Shown here: positions 1-6,992 of the stretch, piece after piece
How positions within the stretch are numbered: the stretch's first letter is position 1
Layout of the letters: each line of letters opens with the position of its first letter
Origin: Clostridiaceae bacterium
GTDB lineage: Bacteria; Bacillota; Clostridia; Oscillospirales; Acutalibacteraceae
Direction: 5' to 3'
NCBI GenBank assembly: GCA_016292705.1
Contig: JAEDHZ010000021.1
Location: 1 to 13,338 of the forward strand
DNA: 13,338 bases
Notes under the pieces: model-generated
The model's database searches: none
Seen by the model: only the letters and a program-made list of their open reading frames with translations
Told to the model about the DNA's origin: nothing
Position numbers and translations under genes: made by a program

Positions 1-500
1 AAAGCACCCTCAATGATGTGATGGGAGTTGCTGCCGGCAAGCTGACGAATGTGGAGTGTTACACCCGCTGCGCAGGCAAAAGCACGCCAGAACTCCTCAA
101 CAAGCTCGGTATCAAAATCGCCGACCTTTTCAGTCGGTATGTCAAGTGAAAAATATAGTCCTCCCCTGCCGGAAATATCAACAGCAGAAAGAATCAGCGA
201 CTCATCCATCGGCAGAGCAATGTCTCCGTAGCGTACGATGCCTTTTTTTTCACCGAGGGCGCAAGCAAATGCTTTGCCCAGACTGATTGCGATATCCTCA
301 ACCGTGTGGTGATAATCAACATAAGTATCACCGTCACACTTCACGGTCAAATCAAATCTTCCGTGACAGGCAAAGAGGTTCAGCATGTGGTCAAGAAAAC
401 CGCATCCCGTTGCAATGTCCGCCTTGCCGCTTCCGTCAAGGTTTACGCCCAGGGCGATATTCGTCTCATTGGTCTTTCTACTGATATTTCCTGTTCTCAT
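1..500 (-). CDS. hisB: Imidazoleglycerol-phosphate dehydratase, 3' end cut by window edge
   Basis: Dehydrates imidazole glycerol phosphate to imidazole acetol phosphate, a middle step of histidine synthesis, in the cytoplasm. Reading the minus strand from the ATG at 500 gives 166 codons without a stop before the window edge; the family is usually about 195 residues, so only the last 30 or so are missing. The paired metal-binding motifs are visible: LDHML (His38), DYHHTVED (His64, His65, Glu68) and SNSHHIIEGA (His160, His161, Glu164). An AGAAAGGA ribosome binding site lies about 8 bases before the ATG. It is the monofunctional bacterial form, with no fused phosphatase domain at the N-terminus. 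It is the last visible gene of the his operon, 120 bases after hisC. hisH, hisA, hisF and hisI would be expected beyond the left edge (inference). Confidence 0.96.
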   Translation of the reverse strand, partial: MRTGNISRKTNETNIALGVNLDGSGKADIATGCGFLDHMLNLFACHGRFDLTVKCDGDTYVDYHHTVEDIAISLGKAFACALGEKKGIVRYGDIALPMDESLILSAVDISGRGGLYFSLDIPTEKVGDFDTELVEEFWRAFACAAGVTLHIRQLAGSNSHHIIEGA

Positions 501-551
501 CTGAAACATCCTTTCTGTTTCTTATTCTCACAAGACGGATGAAAAGAATCC

Positions 552-583
552 TGAATACTTCCATTAAGAGTGTGGAGTATTCA
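552..583 (-). other. Stem-loop in the hisC-hisB intercistronic gap
   Basis: An 8-bp inverted repeat (TGAATACT with AGTATTCA) encloses a 16-base loop whose ends can add a CC/GG extension past a bulged A. On the transcribed minus strand it is followed by a mildly T-rich stretch (551-538), not a clean U-run. It could be a weak attenuator, a processing site or an mRNA-stabilising hairpin. The 120-base gap is otherwise empty apart from the hisB ribosome binding site. Confidence 0.4.
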
Positions 584-620
584 ACGGATTTGCTTCATCA
601 TCAACAACATTCAGCACATC

Positions 621-1676
621 TCAGCCGACAATCTCTTTTACCGCAGAAACGAAAATTTCCATCTGCTCGGCTGTGCCGATGGTTATTCTATTATAATCGC
701 AAATGCGCTCCTTTGTAAAGTGGCGAATGAGAATACCCTTCTCTTTCAGCGCAAGATAAAGCTTCTCTCCGCTAACTTTGTCCGACTTTGCAAAAACAAA
801 GTTCGTCTTTGACGGAAGGACGGTAAAGCCGAGACTTTCAAGCTCCGCCGTTGTCCGGGCCCGGTTCTGCTGAATGATTTTGCAATTATTCATATAATAG
901 TCATTGTCCCGGAGTGCGGCAATGCCTGCAACCGCTGTCAGACGGTTGACATTGTAGGGGTTCGTTGAGTACTTGACCGTGTTAAGGTCGGCAATGAGCT
1001 TTGGATTGCCGATGCCAAAGCCGAGCCTTGCGCCTGCCATTGAGCGTGACTTTGAAAAGGTTCCCGTCACAAGCAGATTGTCATATTTTTTCGTAAGAGG
1101 CACTGCGCTCTGACCGCCGAAATCAATATATGCCTCATCAACAATTACAACATTATCGGGATTGCTCTTCACGATTTCCTCAATGGCACCAAGCGGAAGT
1201 TCAAGTCCTGTCGGTGCATTAGGATTTGCAATTACGACAGTTTCGTTGACAGCCAGATAGTCGTTCAGGTCAATCGTAAAGTCCTCACGCAGCGGAATCT
1301 CTTTATACGGAATATGGTTAAGCTCGGCAAATACGGTATAAAATCCGTAAGTAATATCCGCAAAGCGAAGCGGATTCTTTTCATCGGCAAATGCCATGAA
1401 CGCAAAGTTCAGAACCTCATCCGAGCCGTTTGTCATAATTATTTCGTCGTCATTTATCCCGAAAACCGCAGCCGCCTCTTTCCTCAGTTGCACACATTCA
1501 GGGTCGGAATAAAGCTGAAGTTTACCTGCCTCGGCTTCAACCGCCTTTGCAACTGCCTGCGACACAGGGAACGGTGATTCGTTGGTGTTTAGCTTAACAT
1601 ATTTCTTATCCTGCGGCTGTTCTCCGGGGGTATAAGGAACAAGGGAAGAATATTTTTCCGAAAAAAACCTGCTCAT
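621..1676 (-). CDS. hisC: Histidinol-phosphate aminotransferase
   Basis: PLP-dependent fold-type I aminotransferase that converts imidazole acetol phosphate and glutamate to histidinol phosphate. The 351-residue product has the family landmarks in order: NTNESPFP near the N-terminus (30-37), YSDPE (56-60), NPNAPTG (151-157), DEAYIDF with the cofactor-binding Asp180, and TFSKSRSMAGARLG with the Schiff-base Lys209 and Arg217. Length fits the family (about 350). The ATG at 1676 shares one base with the hisD stop codon (TAATG), which implies translational coupling and fixes the start. Placing hisC between hisD and hisB is common in Firmicutes his operons. Some HisC proteins also act on aromatic amino acids; the operon context makes histidine the main role. 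Confidence 0.96.
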   Translation of the reverse strand: MSRFFSEKYSSLVPYTPGEQPQDKKYVKLNTNESPFPVSQAVAKAVEAEAGKLQLYSDPECVQLRKEAAAVFGINDDEIIMTNGSDEVLNFAFMAFADEKNPLRFADITYGFYTVFAELNHIPYKEIPLREDFTIDLNDYLAVNETVVIANPNAPTGLELPLGAIEEIVKSNPDNVVIVDEAYIDFGGQSAVPLTKKYDNLLVTGTFSKSRSMAGARLGFGIGNPKLIADLNTVKYSTNPYNVNRLTAVAGIAALRDNDYYMNNCKIIQQNRARTTAELESLGFTVLPSKTNFVFAKSDKVSGEKLYLALKEKGILIRHFTKERICDYNRITIGTAEQMEIFVSAVKEIVG

Positions 1677-2953
1677 TATTTTTTGAATCGCACCGTTGCG
1701 CTTTCGCCGTGTGCGCTCAGACCCTCCTTGTTTGCAAAGTATGCTATCTTATCTGCCACCTTTTCAAGTGCAGCAGAAGAATAGTAGGTATACTGTGATT
1801 TCTTTACGAAATCATCAACGGAAAGCGGAGAAAAGAATCTTGCTGTTCCGCTTGTCGGCAGAGTATGGTTCGGCCCTGCAAAATAATCACCCAGAGCCTC
1901 GGGGCAGTTTTTGCCCATGAAGATTGAACCGGCATGCTTGATTTTGTCAAGATAGTCGAACGGATTATCAACGCAAAGTTCAAGGTGCTCGGGAGCAATT
2001 TCATTTGCAATGTCGATAGCAAGCAGAAGATTATCTTCAGCAACAATAATTTTTCCGTTGTTGTCAACTGAAGCTCGCGCAATATCGGCACGGGAAAGGA
2101 GGGGTATCTGCTTTTCAAGCTCATCGCTTACCGCTTGAGCAAACAGCTTGTTATCGGTTACGAGGACTGCGCTTGCCATCTTGTCGTGCTCAGCCTGAGA
2201 GAGAAGATCGGCGGCAACAACCGCCGGGTTGCAGGTTGAATCGGCAACAACAAGAATCTCACTCGGCCCTGCAATCATATCAATTGAAACCTTGCCGAAA
2301 ACTTGCTTCTTCGCCTCGGCAACATAGGCATTACCCGGGCCTACGATTTTGTCAACCCTGGGAATGCTTTGCGTTCCGTATGCCAGAGCCGCAACCGCCT
2401 GTGCACCTCCGACCTTGAAAATCCGGTCAACTCCTGCGATTGAAGCGGCAGCAAGGATTGCAGGATTAACCTTTCCGTCCTGCTTCGGCGGTGTTACCAT
2501 AACAAGTTCGGGACAACCTGCAATCTTTGCCGGTATACTGTCCATGAGAACCGTTGAGGGATAAGCCGCCGTGCCGCCGGGAACATAAAGTCCGACCTTT
2601 TCAATCGGCATAACTTTCTGACCGATAACGATGCCGTCCTTATCGTTGATTATGAAGCTTGTGTGAACCTGCTTTTCGTGGAAATCACGGATATTCTGCG
2701 CCGCCTCGGCCATTATGGAGATAAATTCAGGTTCAACAAGACTCAACGCTTCCTCAATTTCCTCTTTTGTGACTTCAAGGCTTGAAAGCTCGGACTTGTC
2801 AAACTTTTTTGAATAAGCAAAGAGTGCTCTGTCGCCGTTTTTTATAACATCGGCGATTATATCGGAAACGACATCTTCAACATCAACCGAGATATTATCT
2901 CTGGCAAAAATTTCGCTGTTCGGCACTTCTCCGTAATTGAATATCTTAATCAT
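1676..2953 (-). CDS. hisD: Histidinol dehydrogenase
   Basis: Zinc- and NAD-dependent enzyme that carries out the last two oxidations of histidine synthesis, from L-histidinol to L-histidine. The 425-residue length is typical. Visible motifs: VPGGTAAYPS (124-133), VGGAQAVAALAYGT (181-194), GPGNAYVAEAK (205-215), DMIAGPSEILVVAD (225-238), LLSQAEHD with the Zn ligands Gln253 and His256, EIAPEHLEL with the catalytic Glu-His pair, and HTLPTSGTARFFSPLSVDDF in the C-terminal part. An AAAGGAG site lies about 10 bases before the ATG. It begins 124 bases after hisG, across a terminator-like hairpin, and its stop overlaps the hisC start. Confidence 0.97.
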   Translation of the reverse strand: MIKIFNYGEVPNSEIFARDNISVDVEDVVSDIIADVIKNGDRALFAYSKKFDKSELSSLEVTKEEIEEALSLVEPEFISIMAEAAQNIRDFHEKQVHTSFIINDKDGIVIGQKVMPIEKVGLYVPGGTAAYPSTVLMDSIPAKIAGCPELVMVTPPKQDGKVNPAILAAASIAGVDRIFKVGGAQAVAALAYGTQSIPRVDKIVGPGNAYVAEAKKQVFGKVSIDMIAGPSEILVVADSTCNPAVVAADLLSQAEHDKMASAVLVTDNKLFAQAVSDELEKQIPLLSRADIARASVDNNGKIIVAEDNLLLAIDIANEIAPEHLELCVDNPFDYLDKIKHAGSIFMGKNCPEALGDYFAGPNHTLPTSGTARFFSPLSVDDFVKKSQYTYYSSAALEKVADKIAYFANKEGLSAHGESATVRFKK

Positions 2954-3002
2954 TTTTTCTCTGCTCCTTTCGGATTTTCATGCAATGATATCGGTTCGGA
3001 TA

Positions 3003-3035
3003 ATAACAAAAACAATCTGTCAGTCTATGACAGAT
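3003..3035 (-). terminator. Terminator-like hairpin between hisG and hisD
   Basis: On the minus strand an 8-bp perfect stem (ATCTGTCA with TGACAGAT, 3015-3035) with a 5-base loop is followed at once by TGTTTTTGTTATT. This resembles a Rho-independent terminator of modest strength. It lies inside the his operon, so if functional it would lower distal his expression or act as a partial attenuator (inference). Confidence 0.5.
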
Positions 3036-3077
3036 CAATAATATCCGCTGACTTTTGCACCCTACAATAAAACCGCA

Positions 3078-3695
3078 TCACATCTTGCTGCTTATGCTTG
3101 AAACAATTCTTTCAATCTGCTCTCGTTTGAAATTGTAAGCCGACTTGTTTGCAATCAGTCTTGCGCTTATGGCCAGGAACTTCGTCTTAACTTCAAGATT
3201 ATTTTCGCGAAGCGTTGTGCCGGTTTCAACAATATCGACAATAACATCAGAAAGTCCGAGAATCGGTGCAATCTCAATCGAGCCGTTCAGCTTGATGATA
3301 TCAATGTCCCTGCCGATGCTGTCGTAATAATTCGATGCAATATTCGTGAATTTTGTTGCAACTCTCAGCGTGCGCGTGCCGTCATCGGTGAAATCCTTTG
3401 GGCCTGCAACCACCATATTACACTTGCCGACGCCGAGATCAACAAGCTCATAAATGTTTGGTTCGCATTCGAGCAGGATATCCTTGCCGGCAACGCCTAT
3501 ATCCGCCGCTCCCCTCTCAACATAAATCGGAACATCGGAGGGCTTAACCCAGAAATAGCGCACCTGTTTTTCCTCATTTTCAAAAATGAGTTTTCGGTTA
3601 TTCTCCTTTATTGAAGGACATTCAAAGCCTGCAGCTTCAAACATTGAATAAACCTTTTCGCCGAGCCGACCCTTTGGCAAAGCCACATTAAGCAT
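3078..3695 (-). CDS. hisG: ATP phosphoribosyltransferase catalytic subunit, short form
   Basis: Catalyses the first committed step of histidine synthesis, joining ATP and PRPP to give phosphoribosyl-ATP. At 205 residues it is the short HisG(S) form, which lacks the C-terminal ACT-like histidine-binding domain and needs HisZ for activity and feedback control; hisZ is immediately upstream, as expected. Motifs: the N-terminal ALPKGRLGE (5-13), ERGAADIGVAGKDIL (60-74) and the PRPP-binding loop DIVETGTTLREN (154-165). A strong AAGGAGG site lies 7 bases before the ATG. The gene overlaps the end of hisZ by 8 bases, which suggests coupled translation and a matched subunit ratio. Confidence 0.96.
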   Translation of the reverse strand: MLNVALPKGRLGEKVYSMFEAAGFECPSIKENNRKLIFENEEKQVRYFWVKPSDVPIYVERGAADIGVAGKDILLECEPNIYELVDLGVGKCNMVVAGPKDFTDDGTRTLRVATKFTNIASNYYDSIGRDIDIIKLNGSIEIAPILGLSDVIVDIVETGTTLRENNLEVKTKFLAISARLIANKSAYNFKREQIERIVSSISSKM

Positions 3696-4782
3696 CCGGA
3701 TTCCTCCTTAAATCAATCGCTTCTTTATATCTCAGCTTTTCGGGAATACATTTTTGTGCACTGACTGTTTTTCCCGATTCAATGAGCTGTTCAACCTTTT
3801 CGGCAACCGTTTTGCAGTCCGTTTCGCTGTCATAGACGAGGAGAACATCAACATCATACTCTGCGTTCTCCGTCCTAAGCTGTTCAAGCAAATCAAGATA
3901 AAGCGCAAAGCCGATTGCACCGGATTTTCTTCCCATTTTCTTCATCATTCTGTCATACTGACCGCCAGCCAGAACGCCGTCACATATTCCGTCAACAAAA
4001 CCGCGAAAAACAAATCCGCTGTAATAATTCATGTTGTTGACAACAGAAAAATCAAAAAGAATCTTGTCTGAAAACGGCAAGGCATCCAGCATTTTTGAAA
4101 CTGAACGAAGCTCGCTGAGGTCGGATTCGGAACAGTTGTTTTCAAGATTTGACAGAACTTTTTTGCGTTCGCCGCTTGCAGAGATTATCGTTGCCAAAGT
4201 TTGCGCTTTTTGTTCCTCAATGCCATAGTCCGCACAAAGCTTTGAAAGATCGTGGATATTCTTTTCTTCAATATACCTGATTGCTTTCTCCGAAAATCCT
4301 GCATCGGGACAAATGTCACCAAGGATTTTCTGCAAAAGTCCGAAATGGGAAACATTGAGAACAAAGTTTTCTGAAATCTGCTCAAGCGTTTCAGCGGCAA
4401 GTCTGATGACTTCAAAAACATCATAAAGGTCAAGGTCACCTATACACTCAAGACCTGCCTGCATAATCTCCTTGAAGCGGTGCGTGTTCTTGGAAACTCT
4501 GTAAACATTCTCATTATAGAAAACTTTTTTCTTTTCATTCGGTGTGTCATCACTGTTCTTGATAATAGAAAGCGTAACATCCGGCTTCAGAGCCATGAGC
4601 TTTCCGTTTGTATCGTTAAACGTGATTATCCTGTCGCTCACAAGAAAATCCTTGTTTCTGATATATAAATCATACTCTTCAAACTTGCTCATTTTGAAAG
4701 GAGAGTATCCGTATTTACGGTAGAGCGAACGAAGGTTGAATATTGCTTTTTCCTCGTTCTTCAACAGTTTTTCTTCAATCAT
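3688..4782 (-). CDS. hisZ: ATP phosphoribosyltransferase regulatory subunit
   Basis: HisZ is a paralogue of class II histidyl-tRNA synthetase that has lost aminoacylation. It forms a hetero-octamer with short HisG and carries the histidine feedback site. The 364-residue product shows the synthetase-like core: an N-terminal segment with YRKYGYSPFKMSKFE, a KPDVTLSIIKN strand-helix motif, a motif-2-like RFKEIMQAGLECIGD region, and a C-terminal GGQYDRMMKKMGRKSGAIGFAL motif related to the histidine-binding loop. It is somewhat shorter than many HisZ (about 390), with a reduced C-terminus; its last codons overlap hisG. It starts 3 bases after the preceding regulator stop, with a weak AGAGG site, so it probably depends on coupling to the regulator gene. 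Confidence 0.93.
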   Translation of the reverse strand: MIEEKLLKNEEKAIFNLRSLYRKYGYSPFKMSKFEEYDLYIRNKDFLVSDRIITFNDTNGKLMALKPDVTLSIIKNSDDTPNEKKKVFYNENVYRVSKNTHRFKEIMQAGLECIGDLDLYDVFEVIRLAAETLEQISENFVLNVSHFGLLQKILGDICPDAGFSEKAIRYIEEKNIHDLSKLCADYGIEEQKAQTLATIISASGERKKVLSNLENNCSESDLSELRSVSKMLDALPFSDKILFDFSVVNNMNYYSGFVFRGFVDGICDGVLAGGQYDRMMKKMGRKSGAIGFALYLDLLEQLRTENAEYDVDVLLVYDSETDCKTVAEKVEQLIESGKTVSAQKCIPEKLRYKEAIDLRRNPDA

Positions 4783-4785
4783 TAT

Positions 4786-5073
4786 TCAAACCTCTTGCAA
4801 TCTTTCGATGATCATTTTGTAACCGCCGTTTCCATATTCAAAGCACTTACTTATGCGGCTTATGGTTGATGTGCTGACTCCGGTTTGCCGGGAAATCTGC
4901 ACATAGCTCATGTCCTTGTTCAGAAGTTTTGCAACCCAAAGCCTCTGCGACATTTCAAGCACTTCTTTAATTGTGCAGATATCATCAAGGAATGCGTAAC
5001 ATTCCTCCTTATTTTTCAACGCAAGCAGAGCCTCACAAAGCTCATCCGTTGATTCGTTATGCCAATTACACAT
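4786..5073 (-). CDS. hisR: TrpR/YerC-family repressor, probable histidine operon regulator
   Basis: The 95-residue, all-helical protein matches the TrpR-fold YerC/YecD family. Conserved signs are NKEECYAFLDDICT (21-34), the SQRLWVAKLL helix (42-51), a helix-turn-helix at about 56-76 (YVQISRQTGVSTSTISRISK) and the terminal YGNGGYKM motif. In Firmicutes, TrpR-family proteins encoded beside his genes have been predicted to be histidine-responsive repressors (HisR). Here the gene is the first of the his operon and sits directly behind a palindrome that covers the promoter -10, which supports autoregulation and his-operon control. It is the only DNA-binding gene in the unit. A GAGG site lies about 9 bases before the ATG. 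The alternative is a tryptophan-responsive regulator, given trpB2 just upstream; the sequence alone does not settle the ligand. Confidence 0.85.
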   Translation of the reverse strand: MCNWHNESTDELCEALLALKNKEECYAFLDDICTIKEVLEMSQRLWVAKLLNKDMSYVQISRQTGVSTSTISRISKCFEYGNGGYKMIIERLQEV

Positions 5074-5102
5074 CTATACGCCCTCGCTTTAGCGCTTTAT
5101 CG

Positions 5103-5118
5103 TGCTATCATGATAGCA
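5103..5118. promoter_or_regulatory. Probable HisR operator (16-bp perfect palindrome)
   Basis: TGCTATCATGATAGCA reads identically on both strands. It contains the entire -10 hexamer of the his promoter and ends about 30 bases before the first gene, which encodes a TrpR-fold DNA-binding protein. Position and symmetry fit a dimeric repressor that occludes RNA polymerase. I saw no second copy elsewhere in the window. Confidence 0.75.
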
Positions 5119-5138
5119 TAATAAAACAAAAAAGTCAA
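5110..5138 (-). promoter_or_regulatory. Promoter of the hisR-hisZGDCB operon
   Basis: On the minus strand, TTGACT (5133-5138) is separated by exactly 17 bases from TATCAT (5110-5115). TG one base upstream of the -10 gives an extended -10 motif. Predicted transcription start is near 5103, giving a leader of about 30 bases with no room for a T-box or attenuator. Control is therefore expected at initiation, through the overlapping palindrome. Confidence 0.8.
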
Positions 5139-5170
5139 GAAAATAGTAAAAAAAGGCGGATTCCATAAAG

Positions 5171-5199
5171 CAAGCGGACACCGATAAAGTGTCCACTTG
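5171..5199 (-). terminator. Hairpin after trpB2, probable terminator
   Basis: An 11-bp stem (CAAGTGGACAC with GTGTCCGCTTG on the minus strand, one G-U pair) closes a 7-base loop, 13 bases after the trpB2 stop. The downstream minus strand reads CTTTATGG and only later has a run of seven T (at about 5150-5156), so the U-tract is displaced. It may terminate imperfectly and allow read-through into the his promoter region. Confidence 0.5.
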
Positions 5200-5211
5200 T
5201 TTTCTGAATTA

Positions 5212-6591
5212 TTATTTTTCAACCTTCGGAAGCTTTGCGAGTGATTTTTCCAATTCCTCGTCAGTAGGAATATAGTCAGACATCAGGCCGTCGTGGAATT
5301 TTTCATACGCATACATATCGAAATAGCCCGTTCCGGTCAAGCCGAACACGATTGTTTTTTCTTCGCCCGTTTCCTTGCATTTCAATGCTTCGTCAATTGC
5401 AACCTTGATGGCGTGTGAGCTTTCCGGTGCAGGAAGAATACCCTCAACTCTTGCAAATTGTTCAGCCGCAGCAAAAACATCTGTTTGCGTTACGGAAACA
5501 GCTTTCATATATCCGTCTTCATAAAGCTGTGAAAGAGTGGAGCTCATGCCGTGATATCTCAGACCGCCTGCGTGATTGGGAGCAGGAATGAAATCAGCGC
5601 CGAGAGTTTTCATTTTTGCAAGCGGACAAACCATTCCCGTGTCACAGAAGTCATAAGCATACTTTCCTCTTGTGAACGAAGGACAGCTTGCGGGTTCAAC
5701 AGCAATGATTTCATAATCAGCCTCACCGCGCAGCTTTTCTCCCATGAACGGAGCAATCAGACCGCCGAGGTTTGAACCGCCGCCGGCGCAACCGATTATT
5801 ACATCAGGTTTGATATTATACTTGTCAAGAGCAGCCTTTGTTTCAAGTCCGATAATCGACTGATGCAGCAGCACCTGATTCAATACCGAGCCGAGCACAT
5901 ATCTGTATCCGGGTGTTGATGTTGCAACCTCAACTGCCTCCGAAATTGCACAACCGAGCGAGCCTGTTGTTCCGGGATGTTCGGCATTGATCTTTTGTCC
6001 GATTTTTGTATCCATTGACGGAGACGGAGTAACGGATGCGCCGTATGTCCTCATGACCTCCCGTCTGAAGGGTTTTTGTTCGTATGAACACTTTACCATA
6101 TATACCTTGCAGTCGAGGTCAAAGTATGAGCAGGCCATTGACAAAGCCGTTCCCCACTGTCCGGCACCGGTTTCCGTTGTGACGCCTTTAAGTCCCTGCT
6201 TTTTTGCGTAATAGGCCTGAGCAATTGCCGAATTGAGCTTATGCGAACCCGATGTGTTGTTACCCTCAAATTTGTAATAAATCTTTGCAGGTGTTCCGAG
6301 CTTTTCCTCAAGGCAGTATGCTCTGACAAGCGGAGCGGGACGGTACATTTTATAAAAGTCACGGATTTCCTCAGGAATCTCAAAATAGGGCGTTGTATCG
6401 TCCAATTCCTGCTTAACAAGATCGTCGCAGAACACCGGAATCAGATCATCAAAGGTCATCGGCTCAAGAGTTGCCGGATTGAGAAGCGGAGCCGGCTTGT
6501 TCTTCATATCGGCTCTGAGATTATACCATGCTTTGGGCATTTCCTTTTCATCAAGATAAATTTTGTACGGAATATTGTTATCAATTTTCAT
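5212..6591 (-). CDS. trpB: Tryptophan synthase beta chain, type 2 (TrpB2)
   Basis: PLP enzyme of fold type II that condenses indole with serine to tryptophan. The 459-residue length and the long N-terminal extension before RPAPLVRA (84-91) mark the TrpB2 subfamily rather than the classical TrpB1 of about 395 residues. Visible motifs: KFEGNNTSGSHKLNSA with the Schiff-base Lys118, TETGAGQWG (139-147) with the catalytic Glu140, GCAGGGSNLGGL for cofactor phosphate binding, and a C-terminal FGLTGTGYFDM. No trpA or other trp gene is adjacent, so indole would have to come from elsewhere, for example the medium or tryptophanase (inference). TrpB2 proteins generally do not bind TrpA tightly. An AAGGAG site (6599-6604) lies 7 bases before the ATG. 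Regulation is by the Trp T-box upstream. Confidence 0.95.
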   Translation of the reverse strand: MKIDNNIPYKIYLDEKEMPKAWYNLRADMKNKPAPLLNPATLEPMTFDDLIPVFCDDLVKQELDDTTPYFEIPEEIRDFYKMYRPAPLVRAYCLEEKLGTPAKIYYKFEGNNTSGSHKLNSAIAQAYYAKKQGLKGVTTETGAGQWGTALSMACSYFDLDCKVYMVKCSYEQKPFRREVMRTYGASVTPSPSMDTKIGQKINAEHPGTTGSLGCAISEAVEVATSTPGYRYVLGSVLNQVLLHQSIIGLETKAALDKYNIKPDVIIGCAGGGSNLGGLIAPFMGEKLRGEADYEIIAVEPASCPSFTRGKYAYDFCDTGMVCPLAKMKTLGADFIPAPNHAGGLRYHGMSSTLSQLYEDGYMKAVSVTQTDVFAAAEQFARVEGILPAPESSHAIKVAIDEALKCKETGEEKTIVFGLTGTGYFDMYAYEKFHDGLMSDYIPTDEELEKSLAKLPKVEK

Positions 6592-6619
6592 AATGGTTCT
6601 CCTTAATGTAATTATTTTT

Positions 6620-6694
6620 TTAATACAGGTTGTCTTTTTTGGAATCAGCTGATTTCAGCTGCGCCATCGTTTGGTCAGTAAAAACATAAATCAT
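6620..6694 (-). other. Possible short leader ORFs and palindrome between T-box terminator and trpB2
   Basis: Two short overlapping reading frames exist here. One starts with ATG at 6687, 9 bases after a good AAGGAG (6697-6702), and encodes MFLLTKRWRS (stop at 6655), which includes one Trp codon. The other starts with ATG at 6694, only 2 bases after that AAGGAG, and encodes 24 residues beginning MIYVFTDQTM (stop at 6620). A near-perfect inverted repeat, 7 bp each arm (6646-6661), overlaps both. Neither ORF is supported by homology that I recognise; translation is a guess based on the ribosome binding site. Confidence 0.3.
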
Positions 6695-6703
6695 CTCTCC
6701 TTG

Positions 6704-6742
6704 AAAAAGCAAAACCTGCCCCAGCAATAATGCTGGGACAGG
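6704..6742 (-). terminator. T-box intrinsic terminator
   Basis: On the minus strand a 12-bp stem (CCTGTCCCAGCA with TGCTGGGGCAGG, one U-G pair; 6715-6742) with a TTAT loop is followed by TTTTGCTTTTT. This is a strong Rho-independent terminator. Its 5' arm (6735-6742) is shared with the antiterminator, so the two folds exclude each other. Confidence 0.92.
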
Positions 6743-6986
6743 AAAAATAACCTGTGGTGCCACCCGGCTTGACGCAAATGCGCCCACTCAAAGCATACTA
6801 TCATATGCAAGCTGTTTTTTACGAGGTGCTTAACCCCGTCGCCCATACTCTGAAAAATCATTTCTGTTTGCCCTCTGAAGTCCATTCCATGTTCTACCAG
6901 CATATCGCATTCCCAGCAACAGCGACTCTCTGAAACGCTGAATATAACCGTACTCACTCTTCATCGTAGGTTTAAGTTTTAAATTT
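6704..6986 (-). promoter_or_regulatory. Tryptophan-specific T-box riboswitch upstream of trpB2
   Basis: This leader RNA senses uncharged tRNA-Trp and controls termination before trpB2. Stem I is closed by TGAAG (6959-6963) pairing with CTTCA (6876-6880), and contains the conserved AGAGAG (6926-6931) and GGGAATGCGA apical elements. The base of the specifier loop reads GAA-UGG-A directly before CUUC, so the specifier codon is UGG, tryptophan (6882-6884). The antiterminator has GGG (6763-6765) pairing with CCC (6735-6737) and ACAGG (6751-6755) pairing with CCTGT (6738-6742), around the bulge UGGCACC (6756-6762). The C in UGGC would pair with discriminator G73, which bacterial tRNA-Trp carries. 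All four independent features agree on tRNA-Trp. Confidence 0.95.
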
Positions 6987-6992
6987 GACCTT

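Noticed and set aside
5171..5199. Inverted repeat considered as an insertion-sequence end
   Set aside because: It is a compact 29-base hairpin right after the trpB2 stop, with no transposase, no partner end and no target duplication nearby; a terminator is simpler.
6241..6606. 121-codon plus-strand ORF opposite the trpB2 start
   Set aside because: Antisense to the TrpB2 N-terminal region, with no independent start signal.
6691..6957. 88-codon minus-strand ORF over the T-box
   Set aside because: The region is fully explained as a structured T-box leader and terminator; the open frame is incidental.
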